57,147 nucleotides of DNA. Origin: Faecalibacterium sp. Lineage in GTDB: Bacteria; Bacillota; Clostridia; Oscillospirales; Ruminococcaceae. A model generated the notes under the pieces. That model had not been told where the DNA came from, did not search any database, and was given only the letters and a program-made list of their open reading frames with translations. The first letter of the stretch is position 1. Each line of letters starts with the position of its first letter. Where the stretch lies: positions 1-57,147 of the forward strand of contig JALCRP010000013.1 in assembly GCA_022652735.1 (NCBI GenBank), in the 5' to 3' direction. Positions 17,567-27,042 of the stretch are shown one piece after another. A program made the translations under genes and the position numbers.

Positions 17567-18895
17567 TTACACGGTAGCCGGCGTTTTGCCCGCTTCGGGC
17601 GCGCCGCCCGCCAGCTGTTCGGCGGTAACGGGGGCCGCCTCGGGTGCGCCGCCGGAAAGGCGTTCTTTCGCCACGGCCAGCATCAGCTTAATGCGGTTTT
17701 CCTGATTGACGCGCGTGGCGCTCGGGTCGTAATCAATCGGGGTAATGTTGGCGGCCGGGTAAAGCGCCCGGATGCGGTTAATCACGCCCTTGCCCACGAT
17801 ATGGTTCGGCAGGCAGCCAAACGGCTGTGCGCACACGATGTTGCAGTAGCCGCCCTGAACCAGCTCCACCATCTCGGCCGGCAAAAGCCAGCCCTCGCCC
17901 ATTTTTGCGCCCATCGAAATCACGCCCGCGGGTTTTTCGGTCAGCTCGGTAAAAGGGCCGGGCGCATAAAATCCGGCGTTTTTCTGTGCTTTCAGCATTG
18001 CGCGCTCTACGCCGTCGAGGTAGCGCAAAAACAAATCGGTGCCCATCTTGATGCCGCCGGCCCCGCCGTACAGCACATGGTCTTCGCCCATATTGTAGAT
18101 GCAGTACTGTACAAAGCCCATCAGCCCCGGAAAGTTCACTTCGCAGCCCTGCTGCTCCAAAAACTTTTGCAGCTCGTTATTGCCCAGCGGGCTGTACTTC
18201 ACGTAAATCTCGCCGACGACGCCCACTTTTACTTTTGGGCTGCGCGTGACGCCGATGCCCGCAAAATCTTTGGCAATGGCCGGGAAAGTGCGCTTCATTT
18301 CGTGCGCGGTATAGCCTTTGCCCGCAAGCAGCGTCTGCCCCAGCCGCGCTACCCATTGCTCCACCATTGCCTCGGCCGCGCCCGGCTCGTTTTCGTAGGG
18401 CTTTACCTGATTGCGCAGCGAGCACAGCAGATCACCGTAAAACACGCATGCCAGCGCGCGCCGCGCCAGCGGAATCGTCATGGAAAAGCCGCTGTCTTTT
18501 TCGAGGCCCGAAAAGTTCAGCGAGGCTACCGGGATATAGCCGTAGCCGGCCTTTTCCAGCGCTTTGCGCAGCAGATGAATGTAATTGGAGGCGCGGCAGC
18601 CGCCGCCCGTCTGCGTAATCAAAAGCGCAGTATGCTGCAAATCGTATTTCCCGCTGTTCAAAGCGTCCAGAAACTGCCCGATCACCAGCAGCGCCGGATA
18701 GCAGGTATCGTTATGGACGTATTTCAGCCCCAGCTGCGCCACTTCGCTGCCGCAGTTGCCCAAGATCTCGCATTTGTAGCCGTCATACGTCAGCGCATAC
18801 CGCAGCAGGCGAAACTGTGTGATCGCCATGTTCGGGATCAGGATGGTATGCGTCCGTTTCATTTCCGGCGTAAATTTTGGATATTTGTATTCCAT
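17567..18895 (-). CDS. 2-hydroxyacyl-CoA dehydratase-like protein, partner of the activase
   Basis: A 442-residue cytoplasmic protein. It resembles the C-terminal part of the large 'acyl-CoA dehydratase activase-related' proteins and the HgdB/FldC dehydratase fold: an N-terminal segment HTILIPNMAITQF, cysteine in HNDTCYPALLVIGQF (about 62-76), a glycine-rich QTGGGCRASNY, and CAQPFGCLPNH near 340. These cysteines could bind a [4Fe-4S] cluster. ATG 18895 has GGAGG seven bases upstream and lies 13 bases after the activase stop, so the two are co-translated. The tail after about 405 is Ala/Gly/Glu-rich and poorly conserved. Substrate is unknown; by family it may be part of a radical dehydratase or of an uncharacterised ATP-driven reductase system. 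Confidence 0.72.
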   Translation of the reverse strand: MEYKYPKFTPEMKRTHTILIPNMAITQFRLLRYALTYDGYKCEILGNCGSEVAQLGLKYVHNDTCYPALLVIGQFLDALNSGKYDLQHTALLITQTGGGCRASNYIHLLRKALEKAGYGYIPVASLNFSGLEKDSGFSMTIPLARRALACVFYGDLLCSLRNQVKPYENEPGAAEAMVEQWVARLGQTLLAGKGYTAHEMKRTFPAIAKDFAGIGVTRSPKVKVGVVGEIYVKYSPLGNNELQKFLEQQGCEVNFPGLMGFVQYCIYNMGEDHVLYGGAGGIKMGTDLFLRYLDGVERAMLKAQKNAGFYAPGPFTELTEKPAGVISMGAKMGEGWLLPAEMVELVQGGYCNIVCAQPFGCLPNHIVGKGVINRIRALYPAANITPIDYDPSATRVNQENRIKLMLAVAKERLSGGAPEAAPVTAEQLAGGAPEAGKTPATV

Positions 18896-18908
18896 GCTCT
18901 TCCCTCCG

Positions 18909-21839
18909 TCAGCGCTTTGCCGCCTGCGCCTTTTCTTCCAGCGCCGCAAACAGGCTGCGCAGGCGAATATTCACCGCGCCAAGGTTTGTGATCTCGTCGA
19001 TTTTCAGCTGGGTATACAGCTTGCCGCCGGCCTGCAAAATTTCGCGCGTCTCGTCGGTGGTAATGGCGTCGACGCCGCACCCAAAGCTTACCAGCTGCAC
19101 AAGGTCCATATCCGGCTGTGTCGTGCAGTATTTAGCCGCCGCGTACAGGCGGCTGTGATAGGTCCACTGGTTCAAGACGCTTGTATGTACCAGCGGCGCA
19201 AGCGCGCTGATGCTATCCTCTGTAATTACGGCCGCGCCGTGGCGGGTAATCAGGCGGTCGATGCCGTGGTTCACCTCGGGGTCGACATGGTACGGGCGGC
19301 CCGCCAGCACGATGATGCGCCTGCCCTGTTTGCGGGCCTCAGCGATGATGTCCGCGCCTTTTTGGCGGATAGCCGCCATGTGCTTTTCGTATTCGGCATA
19401 GGCCGCGTCGGCCGCCGCCTGTACTTCGGCTTTCGAGATGCCCGAGAAGTATTTTGGCAGGACGTTTTTTGCCATCTTCTCCACAAAATCCTTCGGGCGG
19501 TGGATGCCGACATAATCATAGATGAATTTCTGCCGGGCAAGCTCCGGGCAGTTGCCCGCCAAAACCTCCGGGTAATATGCTACAACGGGGCAGTTATAGT
19601 GGTTTGCGCCCAGATGCTCGTCGATGTTATACGTCAGGCACGGGAAAAAGATCGCGTCCAGCCCCATTTCAGCCAACGCCCAGATATGCCCGTGCGAAAG
19701 CTTTGCGGGGAAGCAGGCTGTATCGCTCGGGATCGTGGCCTGCCCCTCGAGGTACATCGCGCGCGTGGAAACCGGGCTTGTGTGCACCGAAAAGCCGAGC
19801 TTTGTCCAGAATGCATACCAGAAGGGCAGCAGCTCATACATGCCAAGGCACAGCGGGATGCCGACCGTGCCGCGCGGGCCGGGGCCGGGCCGGTAGCCGG
19901 CCAGCAGCTTCTGCTTATAGGCGTACAGATTCAGCGTATCGTCCTCGGCCTTGCCCGTAACGGGTTTATCGCACCGGTTGCCCGAGATAAACTTGCGCCC
20001 GTCGGCAAACGTATTCACAGTCAGCTGGCAGTGGTTGCCGCAGCCGCCGCATTTTACGTTCACAACCTTTTGCGCGAAGGTTTCGAGGTCTTTTTCCGTC
20101 ATCAGCTCCGAGCGCGAACGTTTTTCCTCGGCGGCGCGCTTTTGGCCGTACAGCGCGGCGCCATAGGCCCCCATCAGGCCCGCAATGTCCGGCCGGATAA
20201 CCTCGACGCCCATTTCCTTTTCAAACGCGCGCAGCACGGCCTCATTATAAAAAGTGCCGCCCTGCACAACGATCTTGCGGCCCAGCTCGTCGGGGCTGGA
20301 GGCGCGGATTACTTTATACAGCGCGTTTTTCACGACGCTAATCGAAAGCCCCGCCGAGATGTTCTCGATCGAGGCGCCATCCTTTTGCGCCTGTTTGACG
20401 GAGGAATTCATGAACACGGTGCAGCGGCTGCCCAAATCGACGGGCCGATCGGCAAACAGGCCCAGCGCCGCAAACTCCTTTACATCGTAGCCCAGCGCCT
20501 TCGCAAATGTCTGCAAAAAGCTGCCGCAGCCCGAAGAGCAGGCCTCGTTCAAAAAGATATTGCTGATCGCGCCATCCTCAATCTTGAAGCACTTCATATC
20601 CTGCCCGCCGATGTCGATGATGAAATCGACATTAGGCATAAAATGCTTGGCCGCGGTAAAGTGGGCCACCGTCTCCACAAGGCCGTAATCGCAGCGGAAG
20701 GCGTTTCTCGCCAGCTCCTCGCCATAGCCCGTCGTGGTTACGCTGACGATAACCAGCCCGGGATGGCGGGCATACAGCTGCATCAGCTGCGCGCGGATCA
20801 GCGGCACAGGGTTGCCGAGGTTTGATTGATAGTTGGTATATAAGATGTTGCCCTGCTCGTTGATAACCACAAGCTTCACCGTCGTGCTGCCCACGTCGAT
20901 GCCGATATGTACCGGCCCGCTTTGCGCGCCGAACGGTACGCACGGGACGCTGGCGGCCATGTGCCGGCGGTGGAAGGCCTCGTATTCTTCTTGGTTGGCA
21001 AAAAGCGGCGGCAAGCTGTTGTAAGTCGCCGTCTTAGCGTACTGTGCAAGGTTTTCGGCCACTTCGCCGAGGTCGAATTCCGTATCGGAATACAGCGCCG
21101 CGCCCATCGCTACATATAAAAGGCTGTTTTCCGGGCAAAGACCTTCGGCATGCAGCGCTTCGTCGAAGCTTTTACGCAGCACGCTGCAAAACGTCAGTGG
21201 GCCGCCCAAATACAAAATGTGCCCGCGGATGGGCCGCCCCTGCGCCAGCCCCGCGATCGTCTGGCTGACGACGGCCTGATAGATGCTGGCCGCGATGTCG
21301 CCCGCCTGCGCGCCCTGATTAATCAGCGGCTGCACATCACTTTTGGCAAACACGCCGCAGCGGCTGGCGATGGTATACGTTTTTTCCGCCTTTTCGGCGG
21401 CGGCGTTCATTTCGCCCGCGTCCATCTTCAAAAGGGTCGCCATCTGGTCGATGAAAGCGCCTGTGCCGCCCGCACAGCTGCCGTTCATACGCACTTCTGT
21501 GCCGTTTGTCAAAAACAGGATCTTGGCATCTTCGCCGCCCAGCTCAATCACGCAGTCGGTTTCAGGATGCAGCTTTTTCACGGCCACGCGCGTGGCAAAC
21601 ACTTCCTGCACAAAAGGCACTTTGCAGCTGTCGGCCAAGCCCATGCCGGCCGAGCCGGAAATGCTCAATACGGCCTTTTCGCCGTGCAGCGTATCTTTGT
21701 CCACGCGGCGCAAAAGCTCCTGCGCCTTTTCCAGAATGTGGCTGTAATGGCGCTCGTAAGTAGAATAAACAATATGATCCGAAGCATCCAGCACGACGCA
21801 TTTGATCGTGGTGCTTCCAATGTCAAGGCCGACTCTCAA
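18909..21839 (-). CDS. Acyl-CoA dehydratase activase, two ASKHA ATPase domains in one chain (BcrA/BadF/HgdC family)
   Basis: A 976-residue protein. Two ATPase domains are repeated: GLDIGSTTIK at residue 4 and GIDVGSTTVK near 313, each with a GGED/GGQD phosphate motif. Each domain keeps a cysteine pair 39 residues apart (C122/C161 and C434/C473) in the CAGGTG...SRCGVF and CSSGCG...SRCTVF contexts, the [4Fe-4S] ligands of HgdC. A cysteine-rich region (C597, C600, C604, C623) and a DUF2229-type domain follow. HgdC uses a dimer to hold one cluster; here one chain could do so. The start is TTG at 21839 with AGGAGG upstream; the open frame continues 61 codons further, across the promoter, so those are not coding. 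It drives ATP-dependent low-potential electron transfer, probably to the next gene's product. Confidence 0.85.
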   Translation of the reverse strand: MRVGLDIGSTTIKCVVLDASDHIVYSTYERHYSHILEKAQELLRRVDKDTLHGEKAVLSISGSAGMGLADSCKVPFVQEVFATRVAVKKLHPETDCVIELGGEDAKILFLTNGTEVRMNGSCAGGTGAFIDQMATLLKMDAGEMNAAAEKAEKTYTIASRCGVFAKSDVQPLINQGAQAGDIAASIYQAVVSQTIAGLAQGRPIRGHILYLGGPLTFCSVLRKSFDEALHAEGLCPENSLLYVAMGAALYSDTEFDLGEVAENLAQYAKTATYNSLPPLFANQEEYEAFHRRHMAASVPCVPFGAQSGPVHIGIDVGSTTVKLVVINEQGNILYTNYQSNLGNPVPLIRAQLMQLYARHPGLVIVSVTTTGYGEELARNAFRCDYGLVETVAHFTAAKHFMPNVDFIIDIGGQDMKCFKIEDGAISNIFLNEACSSGCGSFLQTFAKALGYDVKEFAALGLFADRPVDLGSRCTVFMNSSVKQAQKDGASIENISAGLSISVVKNALYKVIRASSPDELGRKIVVQGGTFYNEAVLRAFEKEMGVEVIRPDIAGLMGAYGAALYGQKRAAEEKRSRSELMTEKDLETFAQKVVNVKCGGCGNHCQLTVNTFADGRKFISGNRCDKPVTGKAEDDTLNLYAYKQKLLAGYRPGPGPRGTVGIPLCLGMYELLPFWYAFWTKLGFSVHTSPVSTRAMYLEGQATIPSDTACFPAKLSHGHIWALAEMGLDAIFFPCLTYNIDEHLGANHYNCPVVAYYPEVLAGNCPELARQKFIYDYVGIHRPKDFVEKMAKNVLPKYFSGISKAEVQAAADAAYAEYEKHMAAIRQKGADIIAEARKQGRRIIVLAGRPYHVDPEVNHGIDRLITRHGAAVITEDSISALAPLVHTSVLNQWTYHSRLYAAAKYCTTQPDMDLVQLVSFGCGVDAITTDETREILQAGGKLYTQLKIDEITNLGAVNIRLRSLFAALEEKAQAAKR

Positions 21840-21906
21840 AGTGGATTCCCTCCTTGCGATAAACGGGCCGCGCCATGCGGCCTTAAAAACAATCGCATTC
21901 GGATGT

Positions 21907-21935
21907 ATTATACGGGATTTTAGCGTTTGTTGCAA
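21907..21935 (-). promoter_or_regulatory. Promoter of the activase operon
   Basis: Near-consensus on the minus strand: TTGCAA, 17 bases, TATAAT, about 70 bases before the TTG start. The rest of the 374-base gap up to the radical SAM gene holds no gene I can support; its plus-strand promoter is not clear. Confidence 0.85.
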
Positions 21936-22213
21936 CGCACGAATCCATATTTTTGTGCGGAAGCAAACAAATATTTTGATTGTTCCGCCGGCAGGGGGCC
22001 GCGCCGCGGAAAGCGGCCGCAAAAACAGGCACGTGCCTTCCTATATTCAACGATTATCCGCGCTTTTACACGACAAAATAAATGGTACAACGCGGTCGTT
22101 TTGCCCAAAAATCGAACAAAGGCCGGGCTTTGTGTATAGCTTCCGGCAAGGCTGCGGCGTTCAATAAAATGGTAACCGTGATACATTCTGCAAGAGAGAA
22201 GGAGCGTTTCGTT

Positions 22214-23647
22214 ATGAATCCTGTTACTCATGCCGCAGGCCGCGCCGCATTCAGCGCTGCCATCGACTATGCGATCAATACAGTCCGGAAAGACGGCCCG
22301 GAAAAAATGAGCGAGAATGCCGTCAAGCTGGTAGAGCTGGCCCGGCCTTTTTTGAATAAGGGCCGCTATACCGACGAGCAGATTGACAAAGCTGTAGAAT
22401 TCGTCCGCCATGCCGACGGCAAATGGATGCAGTATGCATACCGCACCATCACCGAGCTGGACCCGCACGTGCTGAAAATGAACGCGCTGAACCTCGTATA
22501 CGAGGGCATGTTCTACGGCTACAACTACGTTTGTGAGCTGCGCGAAAAATACGACTGCAATATGCCGTGGATTTTGCTGTTTGACCCAACTTCTGCCTGC
22601 AACCTGCACTGCAAGGGCTGCTGGGCTGCCGAATACGGCAACCGCCTGAACCTTACTTACGCCGAGATTGACAAGCTTGTTACCGAGGCCGAGGCGCTGG
22701 GCATCCACTGGTTTATGTGCACCGGCGGCGAGCCAATGTGCCGCAAGGATGATATGCTCAAGATCGCCGCAAAGCATCAGGAATCCGTGTTCCATCTGTT
22801 TACCAACGGCACCCTGATCGACGAGGCTTTCTGCAAGGAAGTCAAGAAGGTCGGCAACATGGCGTTCTTCCTTTCGATCGAGGGCAGCGAGGAATCTAAC
22901 GACGGCCGCCGCGGCGAGGGCGTCTACCAGAAGGTTTTGCATGCGATGGACCTTATGAAGCAGGAAGGCCTGCTGTTCGGTACCTCCATCTGCTACACCA
23001 AGGCCAACTACAAGGCTGTTACGAGCGACGAGTTCATGGATATGCTCATCAGCCACGGCGTACGTTTCAACTGGTACTTCCATTACATGCCGATCGGCGA
23101 CGGCGCCAATGTCGATTTGATGCTGAACCCCGAGGAGCGCGAATATATGGTTAAGCGCGTGCGCGAAATCCGCGGCTACACGGGCGGCAAGCAGATTTTC
23201 TGCATCGACTTCCAGAACGACGGCGAGTACATCGACGGCTGCATTGCCGGCGGCCGCCAGTATGCGCATATCAACCCGAACGGCGATGTCGAGCCGTGCG
23301 TGTTCATCCACTATTCCAACGCGAATATCCGCGACAAGAGCTTGCTGGAATGTCTGCAGCAGCCTTTGTTTAAGGAATATCACAAGGGCCAGCCGTTTAA
23401 CGGCAACCACCTGCGCCCGTGCCCCATGCTCGAAAACCCGGAGCTTCTGGGCGAGATGGTGAAGCGCAGCGGCGCCCACTCTACCGATTTGCAGGTGCCG
23501 GAGACGCCGGCGGATGTATTCAACCGCTGCCGCCCGTATGCCGCGGCATGGCAGCCGATGGCCGAAAAGATTTGGGCCGAAGAGCATCCCGGCTGTACGC
23601 CGGAAGCCTGCGCCCAGTGCCACGCCTGCGCCGGCGCCGACAAATAA
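22214..23647 (+). CDS. Radical SAM protein with SPASM-like C-terminal domain
   Basis: A 477-residue enzyme. The radical SAM cluster motif is CNLHCKGC (CxxxCxxC, about residues 130-137) within FDPTSACNLHCKGCW, followed by the SAM-binding CTGGEP. The C-terminal part has NPNGDVEPCVF and later RPCPMLENPE plus a Cys-rich end (CTPEACAQCHAC), fitting a SPASM/Twitch domain with auxiliary [4Fe-4S] clusters. An N-terminal helical region of about 110 residues precedes the core. Such proteins mature peptides or modify cofactors, but no precursor peptide gene is visible nearby, so the substrate is open. Start ATG 22214 follows AGAAGGAG. It diverges from the activase and ends at a hairpin. Confidence 0.85.
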   Translation: MNPVTHAAGRAAFSAAIDYAINTVRKDGPEKMSENAVKLVELARPFLNKGRYTDEQIDKAVEFVRHADGKWMQYAYRTITELDPHVLKMNALNLVYEGMFYGYNYVCELREKYDCNMPWILLFDPTSACNLHCKGCWAAEYGNRLNLTYAEIDKLVTEAEALGIHWFMCTGGEPMCRKDDMLKIAAKHQESVFHLFTNGTLIDEAFCKEVKKVGNMAFFLSIEGSEESNDGRRGEGVYQKVLHAMDLMKQEGLLFGTSICYTKANYKAVTSDEFMDMLISHGVRFNWYFHYMPIGDGANVDLMLNPEEREYMVKRVREIRGYTGGKQIFCIDFQNDGEYIDGCIAGGRQYAHINPNGDVEPCVFIHYSNANIRDKSLLECLQQPLFKEYHKGQPFNGNHLRPCPMLENPELLGEMVKRSGAHSTDLQVPETPADVFNRCRPYAAAWQPMAEKIWAEEHPGCTPEACAQCHACAGADK

Positions 23648-23664
23648 TCCCGGATAAAACAGCA

Positions 23665-23694
23665 AGAGCCGCCTCGTTTGAGGCGGCTCTTTTT
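23665..23694 (+). terminator. Terminator after the radical SAM gene
   Basis: Perfect 11-bp stem AGAGCCGCCTC / GAGGCGGCTCT with a GTTT loop, then TTTT. Confidence 0.93.
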
Positions 23695-23734
23695 GTATGC
23701 TTTTTGTTTTTGGCGGTTCTGCGCGGCCGCAGCT

Positions 23735-24613
23735 TCAAACCGAGCGGAAGCCTTTGCCGATGATCTCGCTTGAGTTGACGATCGTAATAAAAGCTTTCGG
23801 ATCGTTTTCGCGCAAAAAGTTGCGCAGCTGCGCGGCCTGATGGCGCGTCAGCACCGTAACAAGCACCTGCTCTGCCCGGCGGGTATAGGCGCCGCGCGCA
23901 TCCTCTATGGTGGCCGAGCGGTGGAGCGTGTTCAGGATAAATTCCTGTACCTTTTCCGGCTCGCACGTAACCACGGTACATACTTTATGCAGGTTCATGC
24001 TCTCGATCACGTTATCGACAACGGTAGCTTTTGCCACAAGGCCCAGCACACAGTAAAGCCCCGTGGCCGGCCCGTACAGATAGGCGGCCACCGCCACGAT
24101 GGCCGCGTCGCTCACCATCAGCGCCTTGCCAATTTCCAGGCTGGTATGTTTTGCCAAAATCATGGCGACAATATCAGTGCCGCCTGTCGAGGCGCCGACA
24201 TCAAACACCATCGCGCTGCCCACGGCCGGCAGCAGCACCGCAAAGCACATTTCCAAAAACGTATCGTTCGTCAGCGGCCGCACCATCGGGAAAAGGGCCT
24301 GACAAAGGCTAACGTAAAACGACAGCGCAAACGAGGAATACACCGTCCAGCCCATCGCCTTTGGGCCAAGGCCCACAAAACCGATCGCCACCAAAGCCGC
24401 GTTGACGATCCACATAAACATGCCTACGTTAAAACGCGGAAACAGCGTCGACAAAATGATCGAAAGGCCCGATGTGCCGCCAAACGCAAAATGGTTTGGC
24501 GTTTTGAACACTGCGATGCCCACCGCCGAAAGCAAAAGCCCCGCGTTGAGCATCCCAAAAAAATAAGCTTTTTTCGCCCACGCGGGCGCAGCTTGGCTGT
24601 GCAGTATATCCAT
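23735..24613 (-). CDS. YitT family membrane protein (DUF161/DUF2179)
   Basis: A 292-residue protein with five to six helices in residues 15-200 and a soluble C-terminal DUF2179 domain (about 215-292). The TPNHFAFGGTSGLSIIL and GASTGGTDIVAMIL segments are the two G-rich signatures of YitT proteins. The C-terminal domain resembles ACT-like folds and may bind a ligand. Substrate is not known for the family. The ATG at 24613 has GAGGAG upstream. It converges on the radical SAM gene and diverges from glnS. Confidence 0.92.
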   Translation of the reverse strand: MDILHSQAAPAWAKKAYFFGMLNAGLLLSAVGIAVFKTPNHFAFGGTSGLSIILSTLFPRFNVGMFMWIVNAALVAIGFVGLGPKAMGWTVYSSFALSFYVSLCQALFPMVRPLTNDTFLEMCFAVLLPAVGSAMVFDVGASTGGTDIVAMILAKHTSLEIGKALMVSDAAIVAVAAYLYGPATGLYCVLGLVAKATVVDNVIESMNLHKVCTVVTCEPEKVQEFILNTLHRSATIEDARGAYTRRAEQVLVTVLTRHQAAQLRNFLRENDPKAFITIVNSSEIIGKGFRSV

Positions 24614-24742
24614 GCGTTCTCCTCAGGCGGCTTTTTGCGGGCGGCCGCGAAAAGCGCGGCGGCCGCCCTGCCACGCCCCACAGCATAACGCCGCAAAGGC
24701 CCTGTGTCAAGCCATTTTTCGTCATTTTCCGGGCCGTTTGTC

Positions 24743-24771
24743 TTGCGGAGAAAGACGAAATGGTGTATGAT
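24743..24771 (+). promoter_or_regulatory. Promoter of glnS
   Basis: TTGCGG, 17 bases, TATGAT; 50 bases before the glnS ATG. No T-box leader is visible in the short leader. Confidence 0.65.
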
Positions 24772-24820
24772 GTTTTGGTATAGGTAATATGGGGCAGTAG
24801 CCCGTCAGGGGAGAGCATCT

Positions 24821-26485
24821 ATGGCAGACAAAAACTTTTTGACAGAGATCATCGACGAAGATCTGGCCAGCGGCAAAGTGAAAGAGATTCACACCCGCTT
24901 CCCGCCGGAGCCAAACGGCTATCTGCATATCGGCAGCGCCAAGGCGATCTACATCAACTGGTCGATCGCAAATCAGTACGGCGGCAAGTTCAATCTTCGT
25001 TTTGACGATACCAACCCCAGCCGCGAAGGCGAGGAATATGTCGAGAGCATCCGCAAGGATCTGGAATGGCTTGGCGCCGTGCCGAACGGCGGCATCTTTT
25101 TCGGCAGCGACTATTTTGAAAAGTGCTACGCGTACGCGGAAAAGCTGATCGAAGCAGGCAAAGCCTACGTTGACGACCTTTCGCATGATGAAATGCGTGA
25201 ATATCGCGGCGCGGACGCGGGCAAGCCGTCGAAACCTTCGCCCTATCGGGATCGCACACCGGAAGAAAACCTTGCGCTCTTCCGCCGCATGCGCGCCGGC
25301 GAGTTTGCCGACGGCGAAAAGACGCTGCGCGCCAAAATCGACCTCGCCAGCCCGAATATGAACCTGCGTGATCCGGCCATTTACCGCATCCGCCACGTTA
25401 CGCATCATCGGCAGGGCGACAAATGGTGCATCTACCCTATGTATGATTTTGCCCATCCTTTGCAGGATGCCATTGAGGGCGTCACGCACAGTATGTGCAG
25501 TTTGGAATTTGAAAATCATCGCCCGCTGTACGAGTGGGTGATTGCGAATACCGTCGGCGGCGAATTTCCCAAGCAGCGCGAGTTTGCGCGCCTGAACGTA
25601 ACCAATACTGTGATGAGCAAGCGCTATCTGCGCGAGCTTGTCGAGCAGGGCATTGTTGACGGCTGGGATGATCCCCGTATGCCTACGCTGTGCGGCCTGC
25701 GCCGCCGCGGCTATACGCCCACCAGCATCTTTACCTTTGTGCGTGAGGCCGGCATCTCGAAATCCGATAACCTAATCGACATGCGCCAGCTGGAAGCCTG
25801 CCTGCGCGCCGAGCTGGATCTTTCGGCACAGCGCCGCATCGCTGTGCTCGATCCCGTCAAGCTTGTGATCGACAACTATCCCGCCGGCAAAACCGAAACG
25901 TTTGACATCGCCAATAACCCGAACCGTGAGGCGAACGACGCTACAGCGCGCCCGGTTGCCTTTGGCAAAGAGCTTTGGATTGACCGCGACGATTTCGCCG
26001 AGGTGCCGCCCCCGAAGTTTAAGCGCCTGACGGTGGGCAGCGAAGTGCGCTTGATGGGCGCCTACCTCGTTACCTGCACAAGCATCGAAAAGGCCGCCGA
26101 CGGCACGGTGTCCGTCATCCACGCCACGGCCGACCTCGAAACCGCCAACGGCAACCCTGCCGATGGCCGCAAGGTGCGCGGCACGATCCACTGGGTTAGC
26201 TGTGCAAACTGCATCGACGCCGAGGTGCGCCTGTACGAGAACCTCTTTACCGAGGCCAACATGAACGCCATCCCCGAGGGGAGCGATTATAAAGATTACC
26301 TCAACCCCGAAAGCGTAAAGCCCCTGAAGGGCTGCAAGCTGGAAGCGAGCCTTGCCGACGCAAAGCCGGGCGAGAAATTCCAGTTCGTGCGCACCGGCTT
26401 CTTCACGCCGGATTCCAAAAATCCGGGCGTGTATAATCGTATCGTCACCTTGCGCGACAGCTTTAAGCCGGCCGTGCAAGGGTAA
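24821..26485 (+). CDS. glnS: Glutaminyl-tRNA synthetase
   Basis: Class I synthetase that charges tRNA-Gln. The 554-residue protein has the GlnRS signatures: PEPNGYLHIG with the HIGH-type motif HIGS near residue 37, the FDDTNPS acidic motif, and the KMSKS-type loop VMSKR near 268. The C-terminal anticodon-binding beta-barrels follow from about 340. Its eukaryote/proteobacterial-type GlnRS is found in some Clostridia alongside or instead of the GatCAB route. Start ATG 24821 follows GGGGAGAG. The next gene is 38 bases downstream on the same strand but unrelated. Confidence 0.97.
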   Translation: MADKNFLTEIIDEDLASGKVKEIHTRFPPEPNGYLHIGSAKAIYINWSIANQYGGKFNLRFDDTNPSREGEEYVESIRKDLEWLGAVPNGGIFFGSDYFEKCYAYAEKLIEAGKAYVDDLSHDEMREYRGADAGKPSKPSPYRDRTPEENLALFRRMRAGEFADGEKTLRAKIDLASPNMNLRDPAIYRIRHVTHHRQGDKWCIYPMYDFAHPLQDAIEGVTHSMCSLEFENHRPLYEWVIANTVGGEFPKQREFARLNVTNTVMSKRYLRELVEQGIVDGWDDPRMPTLCGLRRRGYTPTSIFTFVREAGISKSDNLIDMRQLEACLRAELDLSAQRRIAVLDPVKLVIDNYPAGKTETFDIANNPNREANDATARPVAFGKELWIDRDDFAEVPPPKFKRLTVGSEVRLMGAYLVTCTSIEKAADGTVSVIHATADLETANGNPADGRKVRGTIHWVSCANCIDAEVRLYENLFTEANMNAIPEGSDYKDYLNPESVKPLKGCKLEASLADAKPGEKFQFVRTGFFTPDSKNPGVYNRIVTLRDSFKPAVQG

Positions 26486-26523
26486 GATTCATCCCGACAA
26501 AAAGGAGAGAGAAAAGAAACACC

Positions 26524-26994
26524 ATGAAGCATACCATGATTCGCAATTCCATTTTGATGGCGCTTGCCATCGTCGTGATGGGCATCATTTTGGGCCTGTA
26601 CATCCAAGGCACCGGCCCGATGCCGCGCGTCACAGCAACCACGTATACCTCTACCCAGCGGGGCGTCGCCAGTGAAATTCTTGTTACCGTCACCGTAAAA
26701 GACGGCAAGATCACGGGCGTTACCGCCGATGTTTCGGGCGAGACGAAGGGCTATGGCCAAGAGGCCGGGCCTGTTGTATGCCAGAATGTGCTCGATGCCG
26801 GCACCTGTGTCGGCGTGGATGGCGTTTCCGGCGCAACCGGCACAAGCAAAGCTGTCCTCGCCGGCGTACAAGATTGCATGGTGCAGGCCGGCATTTGGGA
26901 TTCTTCCAACGCCGCAAGCGCCGCACAAAGCGCCGCAGCCTCGGCTTCTTCCGTAGCAAGCAGCGCTGCCGAAAGCGAAAGCGCCGCACAGTAA
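26524..26994 (+). CDS. Membrane-anchored FMN-binding domain protein
   Basis: A 156-residue protein with an N-terminal membrane anchor (residues 8-27) and an extracytoplasmic FMN-binding domain as in RnfG/NqrC. D99-G-V-S102-G-A-T105 matches the Dxx(S/T)GAT site at which ApbE attaches FMN to the final Thr. The C-terminus (about 128-156) is a low-complexity Ala/Ser/Glu tail. Stand-alone proteins of this kind serve as flavinylated electron carriers outside the cell in anaerobic Firmicutes. No ApbE or partner is in the window. The AAGGAGAG site is farther from the ATG (about 15 bases) than usual. Function as an electron carrier is inferred. Confidence 0.82.
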   Translation: MKHTMIRNSILMALAIVVMGIILGLYIQGTGPMPRVTATTYTSTQRGVASEILVTVTVKDGKITGVTADVSGETKGYGQEAGPVVCQNVLDAGTCVGVDGVSGATGTSKAVLAGVQDCMVQAGIWDSSNAASAAQSAAASASSVASSAAESESAAQ

Positions 26995-27042
26995 GCGATT
27001 TTGAAAAAGCGCCGTCTTCGCCTTGCGCGGCGGCGCCCCTCC

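Noticed and set aside
17462-20825. Plus-strand frames (509 and 668 codons) opposite the dehydratase/activase genes
   Set aside because: Arg/Ala/His-rich, with no motif or Shine-Dalgarno; the minus-strand genes carry the conserved residues.
21920-23665. 581-codon minus-strand frame opposite the radical SAM gene
   Set aside because: Antisense to the CxxxCxxC gene and overlaps the activase promoter.
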